DNA of 10,688 bases from Bacteroidales bacterium (GTDB taxonomy: Bacteria > Bacteroidota > Bacteroidia > Bacteroidales > DYOH01): the NCBI GenBank assembly GCA_030632545.1, contig DAOVUO010000046.1, positions 1-10,688 on the forward strand, written 5' to 3'. The notes under the pieces are model-generated. The model made no database searches and was not told where the DNA came from. It saw nothing but the letters and a program-made list of their open reading frames with translations. Position 1 is the stretch's first letter; each line of letters opens with the position of its first letter. Made by a program: the position numbers and the translations under genes. Of the stretch, positions 1 through 7,707 are shown piece by piece.

Positions 1-1176
1 AATTTCTGGTGGACATGTTTGTAATGAAACCATTATGGCGGCCACATCGGCTATATTAGCACCTACAAGCATATCTTCTAACAAAGCAACTGCTTGTGAG
101 TAAGATGGGCCTCTAAGGTTGATTCGGCGTGGTTTATCACTGCCATCAGTTGCCATATACAAGCCATATTCTCCACGAGATGATTCGGAACGAACATAAG
201 TTTCGCCTTTTGGAATACTCCAATGCAATACGTTTGGTGTTGCTGCTTTAATATCACCAGTTTCGGGCATTTTAGCCATAATCTGACGAATTAAATCAAC
301 GGTTTGAATTAAATCATACCAACGAACACGGTTACGATTATATATATCCGAATGATTCATCACTTTTGGTTCAAAATCCAATTTGTCATACACCAAGTAA
401 GGATAATCTTTACGTACATCTCGGTTAAATCCAGCCGAACGTGCAGCAAAACCAACAACTCCATATTGGTCAACCATTTCAGGTTTTAAAATCGCCACGT
501 CTTTTGCACGTTTTTTAAATACGACATTGCTAAACATCAAATCATCAATATTTACAATAAACTGGTCTATTTCCTTTAGGTTTTCCTCCATGCGTTTCTT
601 AAAGCCATCAGGTAATAAGCCACGCACTCCACCAGGAGTCATAAACATGTGATATACACGACCGCCTGTTAATTCCTCAAAGCGATCAAGAATTAATTCA
701 CGCATATAAACACCCCATTGTACGCCCATTCCTAAAGCGAAAGTACCACCTTGCCCAGGAACAACACGCAATAAAGTTTGCAAACGTGCCATTTCTAATT
801 GCAATGTACGAAGCCACTTAGCCATTTCAGGAATTTCAATCCCTGCTAATTCCTCTACACATTGACAATATATATATTCATTTGAATCTGGCTCAGCAAC
901 GCACATACGAATACTCGTAGGCAATCCCTGAACAAACAAACGACGTTCAATTAATTTTTCAAAACCACGGTGCAGATATCCAACGTGAGTTTTAGCATGA
1001 ACAATTTCGTCGCCAGCCAAAGTTAATTCCACCGCCATATTTCCTGTAACACCAGGGTGATTAGGTCCTTGCCAAAGTTTTACATACTTATGCGAATCCA
1101 AATCAATATCCAAATTCCCATCTTTATCGGGCTGTGGATATTTACTTCTATCGGTTTCTATATTAAATAAACTCAT
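1..1176 (-). CDS. mbsL: NuoD/[NiFe]-hydrogenase-large-subunit-like protein of an Mbs/Mbx-type complex (3' end cut by window)
   Basis: This is the large catalytic-domain subunit, facing the cytoplasm beside the NuoB-like protein. I translated 392 residues from ATG 1174-1176, preceded by an AAAAGAGAAAAG leader; the frame is still open at base 1. Family landmarks are GPNHPG (37-42), HRGFEKLIE (69-77), a GG...PGGVRG region (171-186), SSRGEYGLY (332-340) and GANIADVAAI (372-381). Hydrogenases have CxxC near each end for NiFe; here the equivalents read C92-V-A-E95 and C388-P-P-E391, so each motif keeps its first cysteine and has glutamate at the second. NiFe binding is therefore unlikely. Complex I NuoD lacks these cysteines altogether, so this protein lies between the two and fits Mbs/Mbx (Ehr) proteins. 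C104 and C106 are extra cysteines. By comparison with NuoD, which ends shortly after this point, only a few residues are probably missing. It is the last operon gene visible, 27 bases after mbsK. Confidence 0.88.
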   Translation of the reverse strand, partial: MSLFNIETDRSKYPQPDKDGNLDIDLDSHKYVKLWQGPNHPGVTGNMAVELTLAGDEIVHAKTHVGYLHRGFEKLIERRLFVQGLPTSIRMCVAEPDSNEYIYCQCVEELAGIEIPEMAKWLRTLQLEMARLQTLLRVVPGQGGTFALGMGVQWGVYMRELILDRFEELTGGRVYHMFMTPGGVRGLLPDGFKKRMEENLKEIDQFIVNIDDLMFSNVVFKKRAKDVAILKPEMVDQYGVVGFAARSAGFNRDVRKDYPYLVYDKLDFEPKVMNHSDIYNRNRVRWYDLIQTVDLIRQIMAKMPETGDIKAATPNVLHWSIPKGETYVRSESSRGEYGLYMATDGSDKPRRINLRGPSYSQAVALLEDMLVGANIADVAAIMVSLQTCPPEI

Positions 1177-1203
1177 CTTTTCTCTTTTTTAATGTTTAAA
1201 CAA

Positions 1204-1752
1204 TTACTTAGCTTTCTGCTCTGTCCAATCTTTTGGGTGCAATTGCTTTTTCATATACTCAGTAGGATCATTTGTCTCAGGACGCTCTCTTGGGAAGAAT
1301 GTATCAGCAGAGAACTGCTTTGTATCAAAGTCGCGACGCATAGGAGGAATGTCGTCCCAACCTTCAAGAATAAAATTCTCGTTAAGACGTGGACTACCAG
1401 GGAATTCAATTCCGTACATTTCTTTTAATTCGCGCTGATATGTAGCAATATGCTTCCACAAATGATGAGCAGAAGTCATTGTAGCCTCTTCACGGTCAAT
1501 CATACAGCGGACAGCTAAATCGTGCTTATCAGTTGGATTGTTCAAAATGTAAGTCAATTGAAAAACATTATCCTCAATCCAATCAGTACAAGTTAGCATA
1601 ACAAAATGTGAAAATCCCTCATTATCACGCATGTGAGTAATAAGACTAATTAGATTTTCTTTATTAGCAGTAGCAAAAGTCATATCCGAACGTTGATATA
1701 CTACGTCCTTCAACTCAAAAGCTTTCGATAATTTTGTAATTAAATCTTTCAT
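1204..1752 (-). CDS. mbsK: NuoC-like (30 kDa family) subunit, MbsK/MbhK type
   Basis: A soluble scaffold subunit of the peripheral arm that packs against the NuoD-like protein; the family carries no cofactor. The diagnostic block is in the C-terminal half: QRELKEMYGIEFPGSP (106-121), followed by ILEGWDDIPPMRRDF (128-142), matching the NuoC signature in which an EREVYDMFGI-like stretch precedes W-x-x-x-P-x-R-K-D-F. The length (182 residues) suits a stand-alone NuoC rather than the NuoCD fusion of some bacteria. After residue 143 there is a charged, proline-containing tail of about 40 residues. The gene lies 43 bases after the NuoB-like gene, a gap that contains a heptamer repeat, and 27 bases before the NuoD-like gene. 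The order J-K-L is that of Mbh and Mbs operons. The family is clear; assignment to Mbs rather than complex I rests on the neighbours. Confidence 0.9.
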   Translation of the reverse strand: MKDLITKLSKAFELKDVVYQRSDMTFATANKENLISLITHMRDNEGFSHFVMLTCTDWIEDNVFQLTYILNNPTDKHDLAVRCMIDREEATMTSAHHLWKHIATYQRELKEMYGIEFPGSPRLNENFILEGWDDIPPMRRDFDTKQFSADTFFPRERPETNDPTEYMKKQLHPKDWTEQKAK

Positions 1753-1795
1753 ATATTATCAATCGTCAATCGTTATTAATAAATAATCAATTAGT
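1753..1795. repeat. Short heptamer repeat in the mbsJ-mbsK gap
   Basis: The 43-base gap contains TCAATCGTCAATCGTTA (1759-1775), two and a half copies of a 7-base unit. Its minus-strand reading, ACGATTGACGATTG (bases 1760-1773), occurs identically on the plus strand at 10091-10104, in the intergenic block downstream of the Fnr-like gene. Sharing a 14-base word between two non-coding gaps suggests a dispersed intergenic repeat in this genome. Its role is unknown. Confidence 0.55.
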
Positions 1796-2467
1796 TTACC
1801 AGTTATAATCAGGCATGTTCCAATCTTTAATAATTTTCTTTTGATTGGCTTTATACCAATCAAAGTTCTCAGCATATTCGTTTGCTTTTTCTCCTTTTCC
1901 GTCTTTTATTAGCTCTTTTAGTTTATTAAAACCAGCTAATAAAGCTTCGGGACGTGGCATACAACCAGCAACGTACACGTCTACAGGCATGTATTGGTCT
2001 AAACGATTAATCGTATTATAGCTATCGAAATACATTCCGCCATTTATTGTACAGCTACCAAGAGCAAGCACATATTTTGGATTTGGCATTTGCTCGTAAC
2101 TACGAATTACTCGTTTTAATGTTTTTACAGCTAAATAACCCGAAATAATAAACACATTTGACTGACGTGGCGTTGGACGTGATTGCACACCAAAACGAAA
2201 CGCATCAAAACGAGGAGTCATAAGTGGTGGAATTTCGATACTACCACAACCTGTTCCAAATCCTAAAACCCATAATGATTCAGCACGAGCCCAGTTCAAA
2301 AACTTTTCAACTACAGGAATACTGTTTGGAAGATATACTTGTGGACGTTCATCACTAAAATAATCCTTAATTGGGTCAACAATGAACACTTCACCGTCGG
2401 GCCCTGTAACTTCACGCTTTGCGTAATCAGGATTTTCGAATTTATTTATATTTTTTTCTTCTGACAT
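1796..2467 (-). CDS. mbsJ: NuoB/hydrogenase-small-subunit-like Fe-S protein with a three-cysteine cluster site, MbsJ type
   Basis: Carries the [4Fe-4S] cluster at the end of the electron path, equivalent to N2 of complex I or the proximal cluster of hydrogenases. Landmarks are LGFGTGCGSIEI (68-79), RFDAFRFG (86-93), ALGSCTINGG (135-144) and VAGCMPRPEALL (166-177), the last matching the NuoB GCPPRPEA motif. NuoB normally has a tandem CC before A-V-E, and hydrogenases have CxxC. Here there is C74 followed by G75, so only C74, C139 and C169 remain as ligands. In Mbs, as I recall the literature, a site-differentiated cluster of this type is proposed as the site of sulfane sulfur reduction. About 55 residues precede the core, longer than in short NuoB proteins. 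The gene starts 21 bases after mbsM. The family is certain; catalysis at the open iron is inference. Confidence 0.9.
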   Translation of the reverse strand: MSEEKNINKFENPDYAKREVTGPDGEVFIVDPIKDYFSDERPQVYLPNSIPVVEKFLNWARAESLWVLGFGTGCGSIEIPPLMTPRFDAFRFGVQSRPTPRQSNVFIISGYLAVKTLKRVIRSYEQMPNPKYVLALGSCTINGGMYFDSYNTINRLDQYMPVDVYVAGCMPRPEALLAGFNKLKELIKDGKGEKANEYAENFDWYKANQKKIIKDWNMPDYNW

Positions 2468-2488
2468 TTCTTCTAATTTAATTTCGTT

Positions 2489-3397
2489 CTACATGTAGAG
2501 AATGATTGCTAGTATTCCAAATACCAATGGAATTTTCAAAAACCAAGCAACTGACTGTTCAATACGAAAGCGAGGGAAAACAACGCCTACAAATACTGAC
2601 CAGAAGTAAATTAAGAAGGTTTTTAAGATAAATTCAAACCAATTAGTTGCTCCACCAAAGAATAAGTTCATAAATAAAGCAGCTTCAACTACATGTAATA
2701 TTGCAGCGTTTGTTCTTAAAACTCCTAAAAATGCACCATGATACTCAGTTGGTGGGCCAATTGGAATTTCGTTTGGTGCTTTAACTAAATTAAATGGTGA
2801 ATGACTTAATGCTCCTAAAAGAGCCAACATTCCTGCAATAGTTGCTACGGGGTTTGTCCATACTGTCCAGTTTTGAAAACCACCTTGCTGTGCTTTTACA
2901 ATATCTACTAATGAAAGTGTGTCGTATTGAATTGCCAGAGATATGATAGCTAATGTCATTGGTACTTCAATAACCGTAAATTGTGATAATCCACGACTAA
3001 TACCAATAGCTGAGTTTGGATGTCCGCCTTCACCTGCACCAAGTGCCATTCCAAGCATTCCAAAAAACTGGAAATACATTAAAAGCACTAAATCACCTTG
3101 AAAGGAATAATTCATCCATAATTCGCTACCAATAATCATTGGCATAAAAAGGAATAAACCTACACCACCACTTATACGAAATACAGGGCCTAAATAGAAC
3201 ATTATTCCATGAGTGATTTGAGAGCGCAAAGCATAATTCTTCACTAAATCAATCCAAGGCTGATACCACGGAATACCGTATCTTCGTGCTACACGTGCGC
3301 CTACTTTTCTCATTATTGCACTCATGAGCATTCCCCAGTTGAGAACAATCAACAGTCCTAGAAGGGTAAATCCTAATCTTTTTAAATCAAAATCCAT
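2489..3397 (-). CDS. mbsM: NuoH-like membrane anchor subunit, MbsM/MbhM type
   Basis: This integral membrane protein, with roughly eight helices, connects the peripheral electron-transfer arm to the ion-pumping arm. It is 302 residues, a normal NuoH/MbhM length. Conserved parts are RRYGIPWYQPWIDLVK (38-53), close to the group 4 hydrogenase form of the first loop; GLSQFTVIEVPMTLAI (136-151) with E144 at the conserved glutamate of the NuoH Y-E-x-P motif; SPFNLVKAPNEIPIGP (200-215) with E210 and E218 in the acidic loop that bears E/D residues throughout the family; and RFRIEQSVAWFLKIPL (276-291). The acidic membrane and loop residues are thought to relay conformational or proton coupling. The gene starts 21 bases after the double antiporter gene and ends 21 bases before mbsJ. 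M lying before J, rather than after L as in Mbh, is the Mbs/Mbx order. Confidence 0.92.
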   Translation of the reverse strand: MDFDLKRLGFTLLGLLIVLNWGMLMSAIMRKVGARVARRYGIPWYQPWIDLVKNYALRSQITHGIMFYLGPVFRISGGVGLFLFMPMIIGSELWMNYSFQGDLVLLMYFQFFGMLGMALGAGEGGHPNSAIGISRGLSQFTVIEVPMTLAIISLAIQYDTLSLVDIVKAQQGGFQNWTVWTNPVATIAGMLALLGALSHSPFNLVKAPNEIPIGPPTEYHGAFLGVLRTNAAILHVVEAALFMNLFFGGATNWFEFILKTFLIYFWSVFVGVVFPRFRIEQSVAWFLKIPLVFGILAIILYM

Positions 3398-3418
3398 TAT
3401 ATTATCTTTATTATTAAA

Positions 3419-6400
3419 TTAGAATATCATTGTAAAATATATAGCCAAAATATAGGCTACAACATAAGTAACATATACTTGTCCATTACCACTATATAAC
3501 TGACGGCCATAATGTGCAACTGAGTGTACCCAGTCAGTCATAGTATCCCAAAACTCTGTAATTTTTGGTGCAACTAACCAGCCAAGAGCTTTATTATATC
3601 CAGCAAACATATTATACGAAACATGTGTTGTTTCGGGGCGTTGTGGTGCTTCTGCAGAATAAACAATATTAAATTGTTTTACTTTAACTGCTTTGCGGCT
3701 CACTAATAACAACCAGCCTAATAATGCCATAAACATAATTCCTACAGTAATCATTACGCCTGTTCCGTTCCAATAACCATAAGGCCCTGTGGCTAAACCG
3801 CCATCCCAAGATAATGCAGAATTAGGATACCACTGTGAAACCATATCGCCAAGTGGTTGTAAAACCCACTCTGGTTTAGCAGAGAATATCATAATACCTA
3901 GAATTAATGTATAGATTGGAATAGCAAACCAAATTGAAATATCTTTTACATGTCGTAAATTATCTTTGAGCTGACCTAAGAATACAGAATATATAAGTTT
4001 GAATAAATATAAGAAAGCAATAATACCTGAGAAGAATACAATTGCACCTTGGAAATACCATTGTACATCAAGAACTGCATTATAAAATAACCATTTTCCT
4101 GCAAAACCTGATAATGGAGGTACTCCAGATAGAGCAATAATACCTATCATAACAGCTACAAAGGCCATTGGCATATTTTTAATTAAGCCACCCATTTTAT
4201 ACATATAATGCGTTCCGACTCTCATTACTACTGCACCAATTGTTAAGAACAATATTGCTTTATATAAAAAGTGGTTAATAGAATAAACCATTGCTGTCAT
4301 CCAACCTAAATGCGACATCATTGCAAGGGCAAATAATATATAACCAAGTTGAGATATACTTGAATAAGCCAATAGTCGTTTTGCATCTTCTTGGAAAGCC
4401 GCAGCCAAGTTGCCAACTAAGGCAGTAATTGCTCCTAACCAACCTAATACATAACCAATATTTGTAGCTTCGGGGCTGTGTCCCATGGCAATCATTAAAA
4501 TCATTAAACCAAAAACACCTGCTTTAAGTAAAATGGCAGAAACCATTGGCGAAACATCACTTTCGGCCTCGGCATGTGCGCCTGGCAACCAAATATGTAA
4601 ACCTAACGAAGCTGTTTTGGTCATAAAACCAATAGCTAATAGGCTAAATATTATTGTGATATTACTTGTAATTGCTGATAAAGAACTTATCTCTATGCTA
4701 GGAGTCTCGGCAAATGAAAGTCCGAATCCTGCAAGAAGGGCATAAGCACCAGCGATAGAAAACAACATGTAGCTTAATCCGTGTGGCATTGATTTTTTAC
4801 CACGAATGATTAAAAAGTACGAACCAGCGGTCATTATTTCCCAACCATAGAAAAACTCTAAGGTATTTGACGCTCGTATAATTAAAGCTAAACCAACAAA
4901 CATAAGCAATGCAACAGGATAAAATCCTTCGCGCTTGCCTTTGTAAGCGTATCCTGCAATAAGTGTAAGAATACCACCAACTAAGAAAATAAAGGTGAAA
5001 ATAAATCGCAACATATCAGTTTCGTATAATCCAGGAAGTACACGAGCAGCAAAAGTTGCTACACCTAAAATTGCAATTGTATTTTTAATAGGCACTTTTA
5101 GAGAGTCGATAGCGTATAAAAACGGTATCATTAATAAAGGCCCGTAACATAAACTATCGAGGCCACTCATTTGAGTACCTGTATAAGCACCTATTACATA
5201 TATTAAAACTCCAAATATTGCAACAGGAATTACTTTATTCCACTCAATTTTAATTTCAGGTAACTTAGTATAATCTAATTTGATAGCATAACCTAACCAA
5301 CGGAATAAGTAAATTCCTTCGAGGAATGAACCAATTAATATAAATGCAATAGCATAATATTGTCCTGCCGATGAAAGTGCTAAAATTAATTCCCATTTAC
5401 CATAAAATGAAGGAAATGGTGGAAAACCTATAAGTGCAAATACAAAAGTTCCAAATAATACTAAGAAAATAGGCTTGCGGCGAAGTATAGCCCAATCTTT
5501 TATGTTCTCTTGTTCTATAATACCTGCCAACCAAAATAATCCTGCTTTAGCTAAGTAGTGTGAAACTAAAATAGTAATAGCAATAAATTCGAGCTTATCG
5601 CCTAAATAAGGTTTAAGCCCTAAAATTGCCATTAGTAAGCCTAGCTGACCAACAGAAGAATAGCCAAGTAATCGTCTGGCTTTATCTTGTTTTACACCAA
5701 ATAAGTTAGACCCTACAAAAGTAATCATACCAGCAATTGCAATAATATTGTACCAATCAGCATTTCCAATAGAAATCACTTTAAATAGTACATAATAAAA
5801 TGCTGTGGCCGATGCTGCTGAAATTAGTGCAGCTACACCAGGATCTGAAGCCTCGTAAACATCCAAGGCCCAACCATTTGCTGGAAATGGTTTTAACTCA
5901 AGTACTAATGCAACTAAAATCATCATTACTGCAACCGCTCCACCTTTAATGGCAGTGATATTTGCAGCCGCTAAATCATCAATATTAAGGCTTCCACTAA
6001 AATAGTATGCAAATATAACTCCTAGTAAAAATATTCCAGCAACAATACCTGTTGCCATCATATATTTAAAACCAGCCTGAACAGATTTTCCTGTTTCAGT
6101 TAATAAAATTAAACCTGCCGTAGCAATACTCACAACTTCCATAAATACAAACAAGTTAAAAGCATCACGAGTCATTACAATTACATTGAGCCCCATAATG
6201 AAAACAAGAAAGACCATTACCGCATGCGAACCAGCTTTCTTTAGGTTTCCAAAAAGGTAAATACCACCTAATAGTCCAACAAAATTAATCATGGTAGTAA
6301 GTAATGCCTCATTTAATCCCATCAGCAAATTGATAGAATATGGAGGTTTAAATCCAGCGGTATATACCATTGTTTCGGTACCGCCTGATAAAAGCTCAAA

Positions 6401-6544
6401 TAACCATGAGCCAGAAATAGTGCCCATGAGAGCAATTGCCACAAGCATAAGGCTTGTTGTAAGAGCTTTTGCCTTTTTACTGACAAAACCCAACGCAAAC
6501 GCACCGCCTAAGCCTATGGTTATTATATGAATGGGTGAAATCAT
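3419..6544 (-). CDS. Double MrpD/NuoN-type ion-translocating subunit (H-H' fusion, 1041 residues)
   Basis: One reading frame encodes two complete proton-antiporter domains, about residues 1-500 and 510-950, each the size of one MrpD/NuoL/M/N protein. Domain 1 has E136 (LFVFMEV), K218 (LELKPF), H329/K333 (SHYLAKAGLF) and K383 (YGKWE). Domain 2 has E569 (FYGWEI), K643 and H650 (TKTASLGLHIWLPGAH), K674 (LLKAG), H758/K762 (NHFLYKAILF) and K817 (FAGKW). Domain 1 has threonine (T247) at the position of K674 and lacks the H-x-W-L-P sequence, so its channel is altered. Residues 950-1041 form a polar tail ending in a last membrane helix after YSGNGQVY, like the lateral-helix anchor of HyfB/MbhH-type proteins. 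Archaeal Mbs has two separate genes, H and H', at this position. No stop or frame break is present, so the fusion is genuine in this sequence. Whether H+ or Na+ is moved cannot be read. Confidence 0.9.
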   Translation of the reverse strand: MISPIHIITIGLGGAFALGFVSKKAKALTTSLMLVAIALMGTISGSWLFELLSGGTETMVYTAGFKPPYSINLLMGLNEALLTTMINFVGLLGGIYLFGNLKKAGSHAVMVFLVFIMGLNVIVMTRDAFNLFVFMEVVSIATAGLILLTETGKSVQAGFKYMMATGIVAGIFLLGVIFAYYFSGSLNIDDLAAANITAIKGGAVAVMMILVALVLELKPFPANGWALDVYEASDPGVAALISAASATAFYYVLFKVISIGNADWYNIIAIAGMITFVGSNLFGVKQDKARRLLGYSSVGQLGLLMAILGLKPYLGDKLEFIAITILVSHYLAKAGLFWLAGIIEQENIKDWAILRRKPIFLVLFGTFVFALIGFPPFPSFYGKWELILALSSAGQYYAIAFILIGSFLEGIYLFRWLGYAIKLDYTKLPEIKIEWNKVIPVAIFGVLIYVIGAYTGTQMSGLDSLCYGPLLMIPFLYAIDSLKVPIKNTIAILGVATFAARVLPGLYETDMLRFIFTFIFLVGGILTLIAGYAYKGKREGFYPVALLMFVGLALIIRASNTLEFFYGWEIMTAGSYFLIIRGKKSMPHGLSYMLFSIAGAYALLAGFGLSFAETPSIEISSLSAITSNITIIFSLLAIGFMTKTASLGLHIWLPGAHAEAESDVSPMVSAILLKAGVFGLMILMIAMGHSPEATNIGYVLGWLGAITALVGNLAAAFQEDAKRLLAYSSISQLGYILFALAMMSHLGWMTAMVYSINHFLYKAILFLTIGAVVMRVGTHYMYKMGGLIKNMPMAFVAVMIGIIALSGVPPLSGFAGKWLFYNAVLDVQWYFQGAIVFFSGIIAFLYLFKLIYSVFLGQLKDNLRHVKDISIWFAIPIYTLILGIMIFSAKPEWVLQPLGDMVSQWYPNSALSWDGGLATGPYGYWNGTGVMITVGIMFMALLGWLLLVSRKAVKVKQFNIVYSAEAPQRPETTHVSYNMFAGYNKALGWLVAPKITEFWDTMTDWVHSVAHYGRQLYSGNGQVYVTYVVAYILAIYFTMIF

Positions 6545-6627
6545 TTTTATATATTTTAATTATTATCTTTTTTTAATGTCTTTGCTTGATTCTCAAATGT
6601 CAGTCGTCTGACGGACAATTTCGATAT
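6545..6627. other. Operon gap of 83 bases with a short perfect hairpin
   Basis: This is the longest gap inside the operon, between the mrpC-like gene and the double antiporter gene. It contains GTCAG-TCGT-CTGAC (6599-6612), a 5-bp perfect stem with a 4-base loop, inside a 20-base stretch starting TGTC and ending GACA (6598-6617 approximately). On the coding strand a T/A-rich stretch lies between the hairpin and the next start codon at 6544. It could be an mRNA processing or stability element that sets the level of the large membrane subunit, or a remnant of a dispersed repeat. The stem is too short and lacks a proper U tract for a confident terminator call. Confidence 0.3.
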
Positions 6628-6984
6628 CTACCATTTAAGGTCTTTAAAGCTTCTGATGTCCAAGGTTTTCTTTTCTCGATGCAATTTCATGGCAAAAATC
6701 AACATAAGTGCCGTAACACCTAAACCAATAACAATTGCAGTAAGAACCAAAGCTTGAGGAACAGGGTCTACAATTAGATTAACTGCGTCGTCTAGTGCCA
6801 CGGTATTATCTAAAATTGGTGCAGTTCTTCCTTTTACATAAGCTAATGCCACCATTACAATATGAAGACCTGTATCAAAAATGCTAAAACCTATAATAAT
6901 TCGAATAATATTTTTACGTGTCATTATTGCCCATAAACCGGCCATAATAACTATAAATCCGACTGTTAATGCTACATATTCCAT
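6628..6984 (-). CDS. mrpC: MrpC/MnhC (NuoK-like) antiporter subunit, MbhG type
   Basis: A small membrane protein of three helices that in Mrp antiporters, Mbh and Mbs sits between the ion-pump subunits, homologous to NuoK. It is 118 residues, the usual MrpC length. TRKNIIRIIIGFSI (22-35) corresponds to the first conserved loop and helix of MnhC. DPVPQALVLTAIVIG (73-87) is the strongest family signature, nearly identical to the D-P-L-P-Q-A-L-V-L-T-A-I-V-I-G stretch of MrpC proteins. The last 18 residues are a basic cytoplasmic tail. The gene lies 26 bases after the MbhE-MrpB fusion and 83 bases before the double antiporter gene. Family assignment is secure; membership in the redox complex follows from the operon. 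Confidence 0.92.
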   Translation of the reverse strand: MEYVALTVGFIVIMAGLWAIMTRKNIIRIIIGFSIFDTGLHIVMVALAYVKGRTAPILDNTVALDDAVNLIVDPVPQALVLTAIVIGLGVTALMLIFAMKLHREKKTLDIRSFKDLKW

Positions 6985-7010
6985 TTCTAAATCTTTTTTT
7001 TCAGTATTAA

Positions 7011-7700
7011 TTAATTGTCCGACTGTACGGATTGGAATTCGTTAAGAATATTTGAGAGCTCTGCTCCTACTTTTAGGCCAACAAACGAGTAAATAACTGG
7101 AATAGCACCAGCACTCAATAATTCGCCAAATGTACCTAGTGGCAAAATTGCATTGTCTAAATATCCTGAGCCTATTAATGCCCCAATTGCTGCCAATCCA
7201 ACAAACACCAATCCCGAAATACTTTCGGTGTATGCAAATAATTTACTATTAAAAGGTATATTTGGAAAGGCCAAAAGCATTAAAATAACTGCCGATGCAA
7301 GTACTGCACCTCCTTGAAATCCACCACCAGGACTTAAATGTCCATTCATAAAAATATATACACCAACCATCATAATAATTGGAATAAGAACTTTTGATGC
7401 TGTTTTAAATATTTCGCTATTACGACGTAAATCACGTTCAACCGAATGTTTTCTTAAAGAGAAAGCTATAATTGCAGCGGCCAAAAATAATATTGTGACC
7501 TCGCCTAAAGTATCCAAACCTCTATATGTTACTACCACAGCGGTAACTAAGTTTGCCGAATTAACTTTTTCAACGTTCTCTTTTTGCGCATAAAAGCTGG
7601 CTAATTCAGAAAGCTCATCATTACCAGAAAAATCCTCAAATAATGGATAAAGCATTACACCAAAAGCAGCAATTATGATAATAATAAAAATGTTTTTCAT
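7011..7700 (-). CDS. mrpB: MbhE-MbhF fusion: MrpA C-terminal segment joined to MrpB domain
   Basis: A membrane protein of 229 residues carrying two Mrp-derived parts. Residues 50-67, NLVTAVVVTYRGLDTLGE, match the end of MrpA and the small protein MbhE (N-x-V-x-x-x-L-x-x-x-R-G-x-D-T-x-G-E). Residues 120-131, GHLSPGGGFQGG, are the hallmark of the MnhB/MrpB domain, which occupies about residues 103-220. In Mrp proteins this region helps form the sodium or proton path next to MrpC. A short polar stretch (about 24-48) between the first helix and the signature should lie outside the membrane. It begins 7 bases after the MbhD-like gene and ends 26 bases before mrpC, so translational coupling is likely. 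The E and F parts are separate genes in Mbh; a joined form may be usual for Mbs-like operons. Confidence 0.88.
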   Translation of the reverse strand: MKNIFIIIIIAAFGVMLYPLFEDFSGNDELSELASFYAQKENVEKVNSANLVTAVVVTYRGLDTLGEVTILFLAAAIIAFSLRKHSVERDLRRNSEIFKTASKVLIPIIMMVGVYIFMNGHLSPGGGFQGGAVLASAVILMLLAFPNIPFNSKLFAYTESISGLVFVGLAAIGALIGSGYLDNAILPLGTFGELLSAGAIPVIYSFVGLKVGAELSNILNEFQSVQSDN

Positions 7701-7707
7701 TGTATCA

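Noticed and set aside
1..1176. Group 4 [NiFe] hydrogenase large subunit (Mbh or Ech)
   Set aside because: Both CxxC motifs required to bind nickel are CxxE.
4485..4745. Plus-strand open frame of 86 codons inside the double antiporter gene
   Set aside because: It is antisense to the conserved second pump domain, has no family features and no ribosome-binding site. The same holds for plus-strand frames at 1192-1428, 6291-6530, 8159-8401 and 8521-8772, and for the out-of-frame minus-strand one at 6322-6504.
1..6544. Ordinary respiratory complex I (nuo) operon
   Set aside because: The Mrp-type subunits E, F, G, B and C, the H-H' then M-J-K-L order, the three-cysteine NuoB-like protein and the retained C92/C388 in the NuoD-like protein fit Mbs/Mbx, not nuoA-N. 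No NuoA, E, F, G or J homologue is in the window.
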